A stretch of DNA of 64,000 bases, from positions 186,001 through 250,000 of the forward strand of contig NZ_BAABKM010000005.1 in NCBI RefSeq assembly GCF_039543825.1, given 5' to 3'. The translations under genes were made by a program, and so were the position numbers. The notes under the pieces were generated by a model. It ran no database searches, was not told the origin of the DNA, and was given only the letters and a program-made list of their open reading frames with translations. Position 1 is the first letter of the stretch; every line of letters begins with the position of its first letter. This document shows, piece after piece, positions 53,406-62,610 of the stretch. The stretch comes from Nocardioides conyzicola (GTDB lineage Bacteria; Actinomycetota; Actinomycetes; Propionibacteriales; Nocardioidaceae).

Positions 53406-53873
53406 GTGAGTCCCAGCCCCGCCTACAGCGAGCGCCTCGGCGTACCTCTCCGCTGGTGGGTGCAGGGCACCATGCTGGTCGCCACCCTGTGGCTGGCCGT
53501 CGTCGTCGCACTTCCGCCTGCTGCCGCCTGGGTCGTCACGGCCATCGCGATGGCCGTCCTCGTCAGCCTCCTCTGGGCGTACGGCGCGGCGCGGATCAGT
53601 GTCGACGCAGGGACGTTCCGGGCCGGGCGGGCCCACATCGCGGCGACGTACGTCGGGGCCGCGGTGCCGCTCGACCCCGACGAGGCGCGGCGCACCGCCG
53701 GCCGCGACGCCGACGCCCGGGCCTACCTGCTGCTGCGGCCCTACCTCAAGCGAGCCGTGAAGGTGGAGATCACCGACCCGGCCGACCCGGCGCCGTACTG
53801 GTTGATCTCGACGCGACGGCCCGACGAGCTCGCCGCCGCCCTCACCGCCCTCACCGGAGCCACCGGGAAGTAG
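53406..53873 (+). CDS. DUF3093 family membrane protein
   Basis: 155 residues, two membrane helices (about 22-38 and 40-56), then a domain with [20 protein letters not shown] and [16 protein letters not shown], the DUF3093 pattern. Function unknown. It is divergent from dut; CAGGAT lies seven bases before the GTG start, suggesting a leaderless mRNA. Counterpart of Rv2698. Confidence 0.9.
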   Translation: MSPSPAYSERLGVPLRWWVQGTMLVATLWLAVVVALPPAAAWVVTAIAMAVLVSLLWAYGAARISVDAGTFRAGRAHIAATYVGAAVPLDPDEARRTAGRDADARAYLLLRPYLKRAVKVEITDPADPAPYWLISTRRPDELAAALTALTGATGK

Positions 53874-53901
53874 GAACCGGCCGGCTGGGTACTGTTCGGC
53901 C

Positions 53902-54192
53902 ATGGCTGAAGGTGGATCGAAGGCATTTGGTGCGTTCTCCGTGGCGTCCGCCCTGGTGGCGGCCGCGTTCGCGAAGAAGGCGATCGACAAGACCTGGACG
54001 GTCGCGACCGGCAAGAACCCGCCGGAGAACCCGGCCGACCCCGACGTCGAGATCTGGGAGGCGGTCACCTGGGCCGTCGTCAGCGGCATGGCCGTCGGCC
54101 TGGCCCGGATGCTCGCCCAGCGCCGAGCGACCTCCTACTACGTGCGCTCGACCGGGCACCTGCCCGGTCAGCTGCAGCCGGACGGCAAGTAG
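53902..54192 (+). CDS. DUF4235 family small membrane protein
   Basis: 96 residues. AFAKKAIDKTWTVATGKNPP and WEAVTWAVVSGMAVGLARML match DUF4235, with two short hydrophobic segments. Function unknown. TACTGT six bases before the ATG suggests leaderless expression, 28 bases after the DUF3093 gene. A strong bidirectional hairpin follows. Confidence 0.88.
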   Translation: MAEGGSKAFGAFSVASALVAAAFAKKAIDKTWTVATGKNPPENPADPDVEIWEAVTWAVVSGMAVGLARMLAQRRATSYYVRSTGHLPGQLQPDGK

Positions 54193-54212
54193 CGACCGCC
54201 CCGCGAAGCACG

Positions 54213-54243
54213 AAGGGCCGCAACCCCGTGGGTTGCGGCCCTT
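54213..54243. terminator. Bidirectional hairpin between convergent genes
   Basis: Perfect 14-base arms (54213-54226 and 54230-54243) with a CGT loop. It lies in the 66-base gap between the DUF4235 and DUF4193 genes. Confidence 0.88.
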
Positions 54244-54258
54244 GCTACGTCCTGCTCC

Positions 54259-54549
54259 TCAGGAGCAGTCCTTGCAGATCATCTTCTTCGGGTCCGCCAG
54301 CTGGCTGCGGTGGTGGACCAGGAAGCAGTTCATGCAGGTGAACTCGTCATCCTGCTTCGGCTTGACCTCGATGGCCAGCTCTTCGTTCGAGAGGTCCGCG
54401 CCGGGCAGCTCGAAGGACTCGGCCGCCTCCGCCTCGTCCTCGTCGACCTTGCCGGAGTTCTTGTCGTGGCGCCGCGCCTTCAGCTCCTCGATGCTCTCCT
54501 CGGACTGGTCCTCTTCGGTCTTGCGCGGTGCGTCGTAGTCAGTCGCCAT
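54259..54549 (-). CDS. DUF4193 zinc-ribbon-like protein
   Basis: 96 residues. The N-terminal two thirds are acidic and disordered; the C-terminus has FTCMNCFLVHHRSQL and KKMICKDCS, two CxxC pairs that should hold zinc. Short, highly conserved actinobacterial protein of unknown function. Counterpart of Rv2699c. Confidence 0.93.
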   Translation of the reverse strand: MATDYDAPRKTEEDQSEESIEELKARRHDKNSGKVDEDEAEAAESFELPGADLSNEELAIEVKPKQDDEFTCMNCFLVHHRSQLADPKKMICKDCS

Positions 54550-54649
54550 TCATCACTCCACTCTGCGAGGCGCCTGGGCTACGCCTCGTGCATCTTCGTC
54601 ATCGTCGTACGTGGTCGCTCGGCGCCAGATTGTGCACCATGAACGTTCC

Positions 54650-54695
54650 AAAAAGCACACCTGTTCCGCCTTGCGGAGCGTGAACAGTAGGTGTG
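54650..54695 (-). terminator. Hairpin with T-run after suhB
   Basis: Arms 54656-54666 and 54682-54695 pair with a three-base bulge, with CCGC/GCGG inside. On the minus strand five T residues follow (54654-54650). This is the only terminator here with a clear T-run, 7 bases after the suhB stop. Confidence 0.8.
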
Positions 54696-54701
54696 GGGGC
54701 G

Positions 54702-55535
54702 CTATTCCCCCGAAACGGGTGAGAACCCGGAGCTCCGGACCACGTCGAGCAGCTCGTCGAAGCCGTGGGCCGGTCCGCAGACCATCAGGTCCAGTCCCCC
54801 GACGCCCTGGGTGACGAAGGTGCGGGCCCCGGCGATCCGCGCGACCAGGCCGGCGGCGGCGTGGTCCCAGAGGTTGACGCCCTCCTCGACGTAGCCGTCG
54901 AGCCGGCCGTCGGCGACCAGGCAGAGGTCCAGGGCGCAGGACCCGAGGCGGCGTACGTCGCGGACCAGCGGCAGCATCCGGGTCACGGCCTCGGCCTGGA
55001 GCACCCGGACCCGCCGGTCGTAGGAGAAGCCGGTGCCGATCAGCCGCTGCGACATCGGCGCGGGTGCGCGCACGGCGACCGGGACGCCGTCGCGGGTGGC
55101 GGACTCCGGGTGCGCGTCGTCGGCCAGCCGGCCGACGTACTCGGTGCGGCCCTGGACGTCGAGGACCACCCCGGCGACGACCACGCCGTCGCGCTCGGCG
55201 GCGATGGAGACGGCGTACTGCGGGATGCCGTAGAGGAAGTTCACGGTGCCGTCGATCGGGTCCACGATCCAGCGCACCCCGGTGCCGCTGGCGACGTCGT
55301 CACCCTCCTCGCCCAGGAACCCGTCCTGCGGGCGGGCCGCCCGGACGTGCTCGCGGATCAGGGCCTCGCTGGCGCGGTCGGCCTCGGTGACGACGTCGAC
55401 GTCGCTGGACTTCGTGGCCGCGACGGTGACGTGGCCGAGCGCCCGCTCGCGGACCAGCTCGGCGGCGGCCCGGGCGGCGGAGAGGGCGAGGTCGGCGAGG
55501 TCCCGGTTGGTGGGCGAGCTCGGGGTCTCGCTCAC
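54702..55535 (-). CDS. suhB: Inositol-1-monophosphatase
   Basis: 277 residues. All metal ligands are present: LGEEGDD (Glu76-Glu77), [12 protein letters not shown] (Asp92 and Asp95) and LWDHAAAGL (Asp224). It should release inositol from inositol phosphate, feeding phosphatidylinositol and mycothiol synthesis, though histidinol-phosphatase-like relatives exist. The GTG at 55535 overlaps the ferrochelatase stop (GTGA at 55532-55535). Counterpart of Rv2701c. A hairpin with a T-run follows. Confidence 0.92.
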   Translation of the reverse strand: MSETPSSPTNRDLADLALSAARAAAELVRERALGHVTVAATKSSDVDVVTEADRASEALIREHVRAARPQDGFLGEEGDDVASGTGVRWIVDPIDGTVNFLYGIPQYAVSIAAERDGVVVAGVVLDVQGRTEYVGRLADDAHPESATRDGVPVAVRAPAPMSQRLIGTGFSYDRRVRVLQAEAVTRMLPLVRDVRRLGSCALDLCLVADGRLDGYVEEGVNLWDHAAAGLVARIAGARTFVTQGVGGLDLMVCGPAHGFDELLDVVRSSGFSPVSGE

Positions 55536-56620
55536 GCGTCGACCTGCGAGAGCGCGGGCCGCTCGCCCCGCGGGTTGGGGCAGCAGTGCGCGGCGCAGCG
55601 GTCCCAGCAGGCGGGCCAGTCGCCCACGGCCGCGCGGACGACGTCCTCGCCGCGCTCGACCGCGGCCCGCTCGAGCAGCAGGTCGCGGACGGCGGCGACG
55701 AACCTCGGGTCGATCCCGGCGGTGGCCGCACGGGTCGCGGGGAGGCCGAGCTTCTCGGCGGTCGCCAGCGCCTCGGTGTCGAGGTCGTAGACGACCTCCA
55801 TGTGGTCGGACACGAAGCCGATCGGCACCATCACGACGCCCGGCACCCCGTCGGCGTGCAGCCGCTCGAGGTGGTCGTTGACGTCCGGCTCGAGCCACGG
55901 GATGTGCGGGGCGCCCGAGCGCGAGCAGAAGACCAGCTGGTGCGGGTGGTGGCGGCCCGTCTCCTGGCGCACCCGCTCGACGACCTCGGTCATCAGGCTG
56001 GTGTGCTGGGCGACGTAGGCGCCGCCCTCGGGGCCGCTGCCCTCGTTCATGGTGTCGGGGATCGAGTGGGTGACGAAGGCCAGGTGCGCGCCGTCGCGGA
56101 CGTCGGCGGGCAGCTCGGCCAGGGCCGCGAGCGTGGCGTCGACCGCGGGCTCCACGAAGCCCGGGTGGTTGAAGTAGAGCCGCAGCTTGTCGAGCACCGG
56201 CGCGCCCTCGACCCCGTCGACGGCGTCGAAGAGGTTCTCGCGGTATTGCCGGCACGACGAGTACGACGAGTAGGCGCTGGTCACGAAGCAGGCCGCCCGC
56301 GTGATCCCGTCGGCCGCCATCTGCTGGACGGTGTCCCGCAGGTACGGGTCCCAGTTGCGGTTGCCCCAGTAGACGGGCAGGTCGATGCCGGCACCGGCGA
56401 GGTCCTCGCGCAGCGCTGCGAGGAAGGCGCGGTTCTGGTCGTTGATCGGCGAGCGCCCGCCGAAGCCGTAGTAGTGCTGCCCGACCTCCTCCAGCCGCTC
56501 GCGCGGGATGCCGCGGCCGCGGGTGACGTTCTCCAGGAACGGGACGACGTCCTCGGGCTTCTCCGGGCCGCCGAAGGACACCAGCAGGACGGCGTCGTAC
56601 GGGCTGGTGTCGGGGGTCAT
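55532..56620 (-). CDS. hemH: Coproporphyrin ferrochelatase
   Basis: 362 residues. [25 protein letters not shown]-like [26 protein letters not shown] with the catalytic His, and [18 protein letters not shown] with the catalytic Glu match ferrochelatase. The C-terminus [17 protein letters not shown] holds the cysteines of a 2Fe-2S cluster, as in other actinobacteria, where the enzyme (also called CpfC) inserts iron into coproporphyrin III. The ATG at 56620 is preferred over one at 56629 because of AGGA spacing. It is coupled to suhB. Confidence 0.94.
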   Translation of the reverse strand: MTPDTSPYDAVLLVSFGGPEKPEDVVPFLENVTRGRGIPRERLEEVGQHYYGFGGRSPINDQNRAFLAALREDLAGAGIDLPVYWGNRNWDPYLRDTVQQMAADGITRAACFVTSAYSSYSSCRQYRENLFDAVDGVEGAPVLDKLRLYFNHPGFVEPAVDATLAALAELPADVRDGAHLAFVTHSIPDTMNEGSGPEGGAYVAQHTSLMTEVVERVRQETGRHHPHQLVFCSRSGAPHIPWLEPDVNDHLERLHADGVPGVVMVPIGFVSDHMEVVYDLDTEALATAEKLGLPATRAATAGIDPRFVAAVRDLLLERAAVERGEDVVRAAVGDWPACWDRCAAHCCPNPRGERPALSQVDA

Positions 56621-56690
56621 GCCAGCCATCCTAGGAAGGGCCTCGCAATGATTCGTCGGCGGTCCGCGGCCACCGATAGCGTCGCGGTTG

Positions 56691-57899
56691 ATGTTGACGT
56701 CCTACCGCCGGATCCTGGCTCAGCCCGGCACTCTCCGCTTCTCGATGACCGGGCTGGTCGCCCGGCTGCCGATCTCGATGATCGGGCTCGGCATCGTGCT
56801 GCTCGTCTCCGCCGCGACCGGTTCGTACGGCGTGGCCGGGGCGATCTCGGCGGCGTACATGATCGCCAACGCGGGCTTCGCGATCCTCCAGGGCCGGCTG
56901 CTCGACCGGCTCGGCCAGGGCAAGGTGCTCGCGGCCGCCAGCATCGGCTTCGGGGTCGCGATCTCGCTGCTCGTGGTGTCCGTGCAGGGGGACTGGCCGG
57001 TCGGCTGGACCTACGTCCTCGCGGCGGTCGGCGGTGCGTTCCTCCCGCAGGTCGGCTCGTCGGTGCGGACCCGCTGGTCGCACGTGCTGGAGCAGCCGGC
57101 CGACGTGCAGACGGCGTTCGCGCTGGAGGCGGTGCTCGACGAGGCGGTCTTCATCCTCGGCCCGATCCTGGTCGCCCTGCTCGCGACCGCCTGGCACCCG
57201 GTCGCGGGCATCGCCGTCGCCGTGATCGCCTGCGTCGCCGGCACCCTCGTCTTCAGCGCGCAGACCGCCACGGCGCCGCCGCCGCACCCGCGCGACAGCA
57301 CGTCGGCGCCACGCCCGCCGATGCCGTGGCGCTCGGTGGTCCCGCTCGCCGTCGTCTGCGCCTGCCTGGGCGTGCTGTTCGGCGCCGCCGAGGTCACCAC
57401 GGTCGCCTTCGCCGAGGAGCGCGGCCACAAGGCGGTGTCCGGCGGGCTGCTCGCGCTGTGGGCGCTCGGCAGCCTCTCGGCCGGCGTCGTCACCGGCGCG
57501 ATCCACTGGCGCCGCGGTCCGTCGTACCGCGTCCGCTGGGGCTCGCTGGCGATGGCCGCGGCGATGGTCCCCCTCTTCTTCATCCACTCGTTGCCGCTGA
57601 TGGGGGCCGTCCTCTTCGTCGCGGGCTTCGCGATCGCGCCGACGATGATCGCGACGATGTCGCTGACCGAGGCGGTCGTGCCGTCCGGCCGGCTCACCGA
57701 GGGCATGGCGATCATGCAGACCGGCCTGGTCGCGGGCGTCGCCCCCGGTGCGACGCTCAGCGGTCTCGTCGTCGACCACCAGGGCGCGTCCGCGGCGTAC
57801 CTCGTCTCCGTCGGCGCCGGCCTGGTCGCGGCCCTCGCCGCCCAGGCCCTGCCCAGATCTAGAACCCGTTCCACCCCGGAGGTAGCCTCCGCCAGGTGA
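56691..57899 (+). CDS. MFS transporter
   Basis: 402 residues, twelve helices in two halves with a central cytosolic loop (about 197-215). [19 protein letters not shown] opens the protein; [13 protein letters not shown] is the loop 2-3 motif. Similar uncharacterised exporters are common in actinobacteria; the substrate is unknown. TAGCGT lies eight bases before the ATG. Its GTGA end overlaps the acyl-CoA ligase start (57896-57899), and a KstR-type box lies in its last codons. Confidence 0.88.
   Translation: MLTSYRRILAQPGTLRFSMTGLVARLPISMIGLGIVLLVSAATGSYGVAGAISAAYMIANAGFAILQGRLLDRLGQGKVLAAASIGFGVAISLLVVSVQGDWPVGWTYVLAAVGGAFLPQVGSSVRTRWSHVLEQPADVQTAFALEAVLDEAVFILGPILVALLATAWHPVAGIAVAVIACVAGTLVFSAQTATAPPPHPRDSTSAPRPPMPWRSVVPLAVVCACLGVLFGAAEVTTVAFAEERGHKAVSGGLLALWALGSLSAGVVTGAIHWRRGPSYRVRWGSLAMAAAMVPLFFIHSLPLMGAVLFVAGFAIAPTMIATMSLTEAVVPSGRLTEGMAIMQTGLVAGVAPGATLSGLVVDHQGASAAYLVSVGAGLVAALAAQALPRSRTRSTPEVASAR
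57860..57873. promoter_or_regulatory. KstR-type operator upstream of the fadD17-like gene
   Basis: TAGAACCCGTTCCA fits the published KstR pattern TnnAACnnGTTnnA at every fixed position. It lies 23 bases before the ligase start codon, inside the end of the MFS gene. Confidence 0.6.
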
Positions 57900-59545
57900 T
57901 CGCCACCCTCGCCGGCCTCCTGCTCGCCCGCGCCGAGGACGACGGTGCCGCGCTGCTCTTCGAGGAGGAGCGGTGGTCGTGGCGCGAGCTGGTCGCTGCC
58001 GCAGCCGTGCGGGCCGCGGCCCTGCGCGAGCTCCGCCCGCTCGACGGCCGCCCCTGGCACGTCGGCGTGCTGATGGACAACACGCCGGAGTACCTGCTGC
58101 TGGTCGGCGCGGCCGGTCTCTCCGGCGCCACCGTCGTCGGCATCAACCCGACCCGCCGTGGCGCCGAGCTGGCGACCGACATCCGGGCGACCGACTGCGA
58201 CACGATCATCACCGAGGCGGCGTACCTGCCCCTGCTCGACGGGATCGACCACGGCGCCCGGCAGGTGCTGGTGCTGGGAGAGGCGGCGTACGACGAGCTG
58301 CTGACGCGGCACGCCGCGGCGCCCGTGGCGGCGAGCGACGCCGCCCTCGACCCCGCGACCCTGCTGCTGCTCCTCTTCACCTCGGGCTCCACCGGCACCC
58401 CGAAGGCCGTGGTCTGCTCGACCGGCCGCTTCGCCCTGCTCTGCCAGGTCACGCCGCTCCAGCTGGGGCGCGACGACGTCGCCTACAACGCGATGCCGAT
58501 GTTCCACGGCAACGCGCTGATGGCGTCGTGGGGTCCGTGCCTGGTGCACGGCGCCACCTTCGCGCTGCGCCGGAGGTTCTCGGCGTCGGGCTTCCTCGAC
58601 GACGTCCGCCGCTTCGGCGCGACGTACTTCAACTACGTCGGCCGCTCGCTCTCCTACGTGCTCGCGCAGCCCGAGCGGCCGGAGGAGCGCGACAACCGGC
58701 TCCGGATGGGCTTCGGCACGGAGGCGTCCGCCCGCGACCGTGAGGAGTTCGAGCGGCGCTACGGCTGCTCGCTCGTCGAGTCCTACGGCTCGTCGGAGGG
58801 CACCTGCTCGATCCGCCGGGTGCCCGGCACTCCCGAGGGCGCGCTGGGCCTGCCGGCCGAGGCGACGCCGGTCGAGGTGCGTGGCGCGGACGGCACGGTG
58901 TGCCCGCCCGCCCGCTTCTCCCCCGACGGCCGGATGCTCAACGCCGACGAGGCGATCGGCGAGATCGTGGCCGTCGGCGCGGCGGCGCGCTTCGAGGGCT
59001 ACTACGCCAACCCCGAGGCGACCGCCGAGAAGATCCGCGGCGCCGACTACTGGAGCGGCGACCTCGCCTACACCGACGAGGACGGCTGGTTCTGGTTCGC
59101 CGGTCGGTCGGCCGACTGGCTGCGCGTCGACTCGGAGAACTTCGCCGCCGCCCCCGTCGAACGGATCCTCGCGCGCCACCCCGACGTGGCAGTCGCGGCC
59201 GTGTACGCCGTGCCCGACCCGCGTACCGGCGACCGGGTGATGGCGACCCTGCAGGTCGCCGGCGATCCGGGGGCGTTCGACGTCGCCGGCTTCGCTGCCT
59301 TCCTCGACGCGCAGCCGGACCTCGGGACCAAGTGGGCACCCGGGCTGCTGCGGGTGACGGGCGACCTCCCGGTCACGGCGACCCGCAAGGTCGACAAGCC
59401 CGCCCTCAAGCGGCTGCAGTGGAGCGGCGCCGACCCGGTCTTCGAGCGGACGCCGGACGGCTACCGCCGCCTCACCCCCGAGCGGGACGCCGAGCTGCGT
59501 GCGGAGTTCTCCCGGCACCGGCGTACGGCGCTGCTGAGCTCGTGA
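57896..59545 (+). CDS. fadD17: Long-chain/steroid acyl-CoA ligase, FadD17-like
   Basis: 549 residues, ANL superfamily. LLFTSGSTGTPKAVVCS is the AMP-binding P-loop, ESYGSSEGTCSIRR the A5 motif, YWSGDLAYTDEDGWFWFAGR the A7/A8 core and TATRKVDKPALKRL the catalytic lysine end. GATYFNYVGRSLSYVLAQPE and RRRFSASGFLDDVRRFG resemble mycobacterial FadD17, which activates carboxylated steroid side chains. A KstR-type box at 57860-57873 supports a role in sterol catabolism. The GTG start overlaps the MFS stop. Confidence 0.85.
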   Translation: MIATLAGLLLARAEDDGAALLFEEERWSWRELVAAAAVRAAALRELRPLDGRPWHVGVLMDNTPEYLLLVGAAGLSGATVVGINPTRRGAELATDIRATDCDTIITEAAYLPLLDGIDHGARQVLVLGEAAYDELLTRHAAAPVAASDAALDPATLLLLLFTSGSTGTPKAVVCSTGRFALLCQVTPLQLGRDDVAYNAMPMFHGNALMASWGPCLVHGATFALRRRFSASGFLDDVRRFGATYFNYVGRSLSYVLAQPERPEERDNRLRMGFGTEASARDREEFERRYGCSLVESYGSSEGTCSIRRVPGTPEGALGLPAEATPVEVRGADGTVCPPARFSPDGRMLNADEAIGEIVAVGAAARFEGYYANPEATAEKIRGADYWSGDLAYTDEDGWFWFAGRSADWLRVDSENFAAAPVERILARHPDVAVAAVYAVPDPRTGDRVMATLQVAGDPGAFDVAGFAAFLDAQPDLGTKWAPGLLRVTGDLPVTATRKVDKPALKRLQWSGADPVFERTPDGYRRLTPERDAELRAEFSRHRRTALLSS

Positions 59546-59558
59546 CTACGATCCCCGC

Positions 59559-60863
59559 GTGAGCGAGTGGATCAACTGGTCGGGCCTCGAGTCGGCGCGG
59601 CCGACGCGCGTGGAGGAGCCGGCGGACACCGCCGCCGTCGTGGCGGCCGTCGAGCGGGCCCGCACCGAGCGGACGACCGTGAAGATGGTCGGCACCGGCC
59701 ACAGCTTCACCGCGGTCTCCGCGCCCGAGCACACGATGCTCCGGCCGACCCGGCTCGGCGGCATCGTGTCGGTCGACCGCGAGGCGATGACCGTCACCGC
59801 GCTGGCGGGCACGCAGCTGAAGGTGCTCAACCGCGAGCTCGCGGCCCTCGGGCTGAGCCTGCACAACATGGGCGACATCGACGAGCAGACGCTCGCCGGG
59901 GCGACCTCGACCGGCACCCACGGCACGGGCGGCATCTGGGCGTCGCTGTCCGCGCAGATCGCCGGCCTCGAGCTGGTCACCGGCACCGGCGAGGTCGTCC
60001 GCGCCACGGCGGACGAGAACCCCGACATCCTCGAGTTCGCGCGCCTCGGCATCGGCGCCCTCGGCGTGCTGACGACGATCACGTTCCGGGTCGAGCCGCT
60101 CTTCGTGCTCGAGGCCGACGAGACGCCGATGAGCTGGGACGAGGCGCTCGACGGGTTCGACCAGCGGGTGGCCGAGCACCACCACGTCGACACGTACTGG
60201 TTCCCGCACACCGACCGGATGATGACCAAGACCAACGACCGGCTCGCCATCGGCGTCGACGAGGCCGAGCCGCTGTCGCGGTGGCGCGCGTGGCTCGACG
60301 ACGAGTTCCTGTCCAACACGGCCTTCGGGGCGCTCAACCACGTCACCAACCGCTTCCCCGGCTCGATCCGGCGGGTCAACCAGGTCACCGCCCGGCTGCT
60401 CTCGGCCCGGACCTACAGCGACGCCGCGCACAAGGTCTTCGTGTCGCCGCGCACCGTCGTCTTCCGGGAGATGGAGTACGCCGTACCGCGGGAGGCCGGC
60501 ATCGCCGCGCTGCGCGAGGCCCGGGCCGCCCTGGAGGCGTCGTCGCTCAACATCACGTTCCCCGTGGAGATCCGGGTGACCCCGGCCGACGACATCCCGC
60601 TGTCGACCTCGACCGGCCGGGACTCGATGTACCTCGCGTTCCACACCCACCGCGACGCCGACCACCTCGAGTACTTCGCCCTCCTCGAGCCGATCATGCG
60701 CGCCCACGACGGCCGCCCCCACTGGGGCAAGGTGCACACCCGGACGGCGGCCGACCTCGCGCCGGCGTACCCCCGCTTCGAGGAGTTCCTCGCGATGCGC
60801 GACCGCCTCGACCCCGACCGGGTCTTCGCCAACGCCTACCTGCGCCGCGTCCTCGGCAGCTAG
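59559..60863 (+). CDS. D-arabinono-1,4-lactone / L-gulono-lactone oxidase family FAD enzyme
   Basis: 434 residues. The FAD-binding domain (about 15-180) has VGTGHSFTAVS and AGATSTGTHGTGG; the aldonolactone oxidase domain contains FWRREMEYAVP-like VVFREMEYAVPREAG, HTHRDADHLEYF and PHWGKVHT. Such enzymes oxidise sugar lactones; in M. tuberculosis the relative Rv1771 makes ascorbate from gulonolactone using cytochrome c. TACGAT seven bases before the GTG start suggests leaderless mRNA. Its stop overlaps that of the TRIC gene in CTAG. Confidence 0.87.
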   Translation: MSEWINWSGLESARPTRVEEPADTAAVVAAVERARTERTTVKMVGTGHSFTAVSAPEHTMLRPTRLGGIVSVDREAMTVTALAGTQLKVLNRELAALGLSLHNMGDIDEQTLAGATSTGTHGTGGIWASLSAQIAGLELVTGTGEVVRATADENPDILEFARLGIGALGVLTTITFRVEPLFVLEADETPMSWDEALDGFDQRVAEHHHVDTYWFPHTDRMMTKTNDRLAIGVDEAEPLSRWRAWLDDEFLSNTAFGALNHVTNRFPGSIRRVNQVTARLLSARTYSDAAHKVFVSPRTVVFREMEYAVPREAGIAALREARAALEASSLNITFPVEIRVTPADDIPLSTSTGRDSMYLAFHTHRDADHLEYFALLEPIMRAHDGRPHWGKVHTRTAADLAPAYPRFEEFLAMRDRLDPDRVFANAYLRRVLGS

Positions 60864-61498
60864 ACGCTCGCCGGGCCCGTCGCGATCGGCGCCTGCCAGT
60901 GCCGCCAGATCGCGACCAGGCGCCAGGTCGTGCAGAGGCCGCCGCCGATCAGGGCGATCGTCCAGTAGCTGAGGTCGGTGTGCGCGAGCGCGACCACGAC
61001 GGCGGAGCCCGCCAGCGCCGGGGTCGCGTAGAGCTCGCCACGGAAGACGGCGGGGACGCGGCCGGCCAGGAGGTCGCGCAGCATGCCGCCGCCGATCCCG
61101 GTCACCATCCCCATCAGCGCGGCCGGCGCCGGGCTGAGCCCGTAGTCGAGTGCCTTCAGCGACCCGGTGACGCAGAACAGCCCGAGCCCGAACGCGTCGA
61201 GCACCGTGACCGACCGCTCCATCCGGCCGAGCGCGGGGTGGTAGACGAACGCCAGCAGTCCCGCGACCAGCGGGACCACCAGGTAGCGCCAGTCCTGCAG
61301 CGCCGCCGGGGGCGTCGCGTCGATCAGCACGTCGCGCAGGAAGCCGCCGCCGAGGCCCGTCGTCCCGGCCAGGACCAGGACGCCGAACACGTCCAGCCCC
61401 TTGCGCACGGCGACCAGCGCGCCGGAGATCGCGAACACGAAGATGCCCGCCAGGTCGAGCACGACCTGCGTGGTGGAGGGATCGGTGGTGGCCACCAT
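60860..61498 (-). CDS. TRIC-family cation channel protein (UPF0126)
   Basis: 212 residues, seven helices. VFAISGALVAVRKGLDVFGV, TGLGGGFLRDVLI and the second-repeat GIGGGMLRDLLAGRVPAVF show the internal duplication of the YicG/YadS family, homologous to animal trimeric intracellular cation channels. The GGG kinks in each repeat line the pore. TACTAC six bases before the ATG suggests leaderless mRNA. Function in bacteria is unclear. Confidence 0.9.
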   Translation of the reverse strand: MVATTDPSTTQVVLDLAGIFVFAISGALVAVRKGLDVFGVLVLAGTTGLGGGFLRDVLIDATPPAALQDWRYLVVPLVAGLLAFVYHPALGRMERSVTVLDAFGLGLFCVTGSLKALDYGLSPAPAALMGMVTGIGGGMLRDLLAGRVPAVFRGELYATPALAGSAVVVALAHTDLSYWTIALIGGGLCTTWRLVAIWRHWQAPIATGPASV

Positions 61499-61623
61499 GG
61501 GACGGTAGTACGTCGGGCCGGGGTCGCGGCCGACGGCTGGTGCCGATGTGACAGGAGTGACTCGGTGACGCGCGGCGCTGCTCCCCTGCCGACGCCGTCC
61601 GCTGGCGTAGGCTCACGGCACCG

Positions 61624-62610
61624 ATGACCGCACCCCTCCACCACCAGACACACCGGTCCGACCCAGGAGCGGCAGCCGCACCTGCCACGGCGTACCTCCG
61701 GCTCGCCGGCGTGACCGAGGACGGCACGCAGCTGCGCCTGGTGGACGAGGAGGGGGTCGAGCACGTGCTCGCGGTCGACGACCGACTGCGAGCGGCGGTG
61801 CTCCCGCCTGCGAACCCGGCACCCGCCCGAGGAATGGAGAAGAAGATGGAGAGCACCCTCCGCCCTCGCGACATCCAGGCCCGGATCCGCTCCGGGGAGA
61901 CGCCCGAGGCCGTGGCCCAGGCCGCCCAGACGTCGGTCGACAAGATCATGGCCTTCGCGGCCCCGGTGCTCGCCGAGCGGCAGCACGTCGCCGACCGCGC
62001 CCAGCGCTCGTCGGTACGCCGCAGCGACGGCCAGCCCACCGGCGGCGCCCGGACGCTCGGCGACGCGGTGTCCGCCCAGCTGCGGTCGCGCAACATCGAC
62101 CCCGAGACCGTCGCGTGGGACGCCTGGCGTCGCGAGGACGGCCGCTGGTCGTTGACCGCCGGCTACGAGTGCACCGACCGGACCGGCACCGCCGAGCTCA
62201 CCTTCGACGCCCCCGGCAACTACGTCACGCTGGACAACGAGGACGCCCGCTGGCTGGTCGGCGAGACCATCGCTGCGGCCGCGGCCCGGTCCGACGACCT
62301 CCATGTCGCGCGCGAGCGGCGGCTCAGCTCGGTCGACGAGACGCAGTACGGCGACGACACCGAGCTCCCGCTGGGCGACGACGCGATCGACCTGGTCTCC
62401 GACCAGCCGATCGAGGCCTTCCTCGACACCGAGGCCCCCACCGACGAGGGCGTCGTGGCCCAGGAGGCCGAGCTCCGCGAGGAGGCGGCCGACGCTGCCG
62501 CCGCCGAGCCGGAGCCCGAGCCCGAGCCGCGTCGCCCGGCCAAGAAGCGGGGACGCGCCTCGGTCCCGAGCTGGGACGAGATCATGTTCGGAGGCGGCGA
62601 CAAGGCCTAG
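61624..62610 (+). CDS. sepH: Septation protein SepH
   Basis: 328 residues. An N-terminal domain with TLRPRDIQARIRSGETPEAVA (helix-turn-helix-like, about 75-125) is preceded by a short strand-rich part (YLRLAGVTEDGTQLRLVDEE). The middle is conserved (AWDAWRREDGRWSLTAGYE), then an acidic linker and C-terminal RASVPSWDEIMFGG. This matches SepH (DUF3071), which binds FtsZ and promotes septum formation in Streptomyces and Mycobacterium. Its stop overlaps that of the rhodanese gene in CTAG. Confidence 0.93.
   Translation: MTAPLHHQTHRSDPGAAAAPATAYLRLAGVTEDGTQLRLVDEEGVEHVLAVDDRLRAAVLPPANPAPARGMEKKMESTLRPRDIQARIRSGETPEAVAQAAQTSVDKIMAFAAPVLAERQHVADRAQRSSVRRSDGQPTGGARTLGDAVSAQLRSRNIDPETVAWDAWRREDGRWSLTAGYECTDRTGTAELTFDAPGNYVTLDNEDARWLVGETIAAAAARSDDLHVARERRLSSVDETQYGDDTELPLGDDAIDLVSDQPIEAFLDTEAPTDEGVVAQEAELREEAADAAAAEPEPEPEPRRPAKKRGRASVPSWDEIMFGGGDKA

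Noticed and set aside
56688..56690. TTG as the start of the MFS transporter gene
   Set aside because: The ATG directly after it (56691) is the more likely start.
59472..62096. Long minus-strand open frame across the lactone oxidase, TRIC and sepH genes
   Set aside because: It covers three well-supported genes and has no domain signature.
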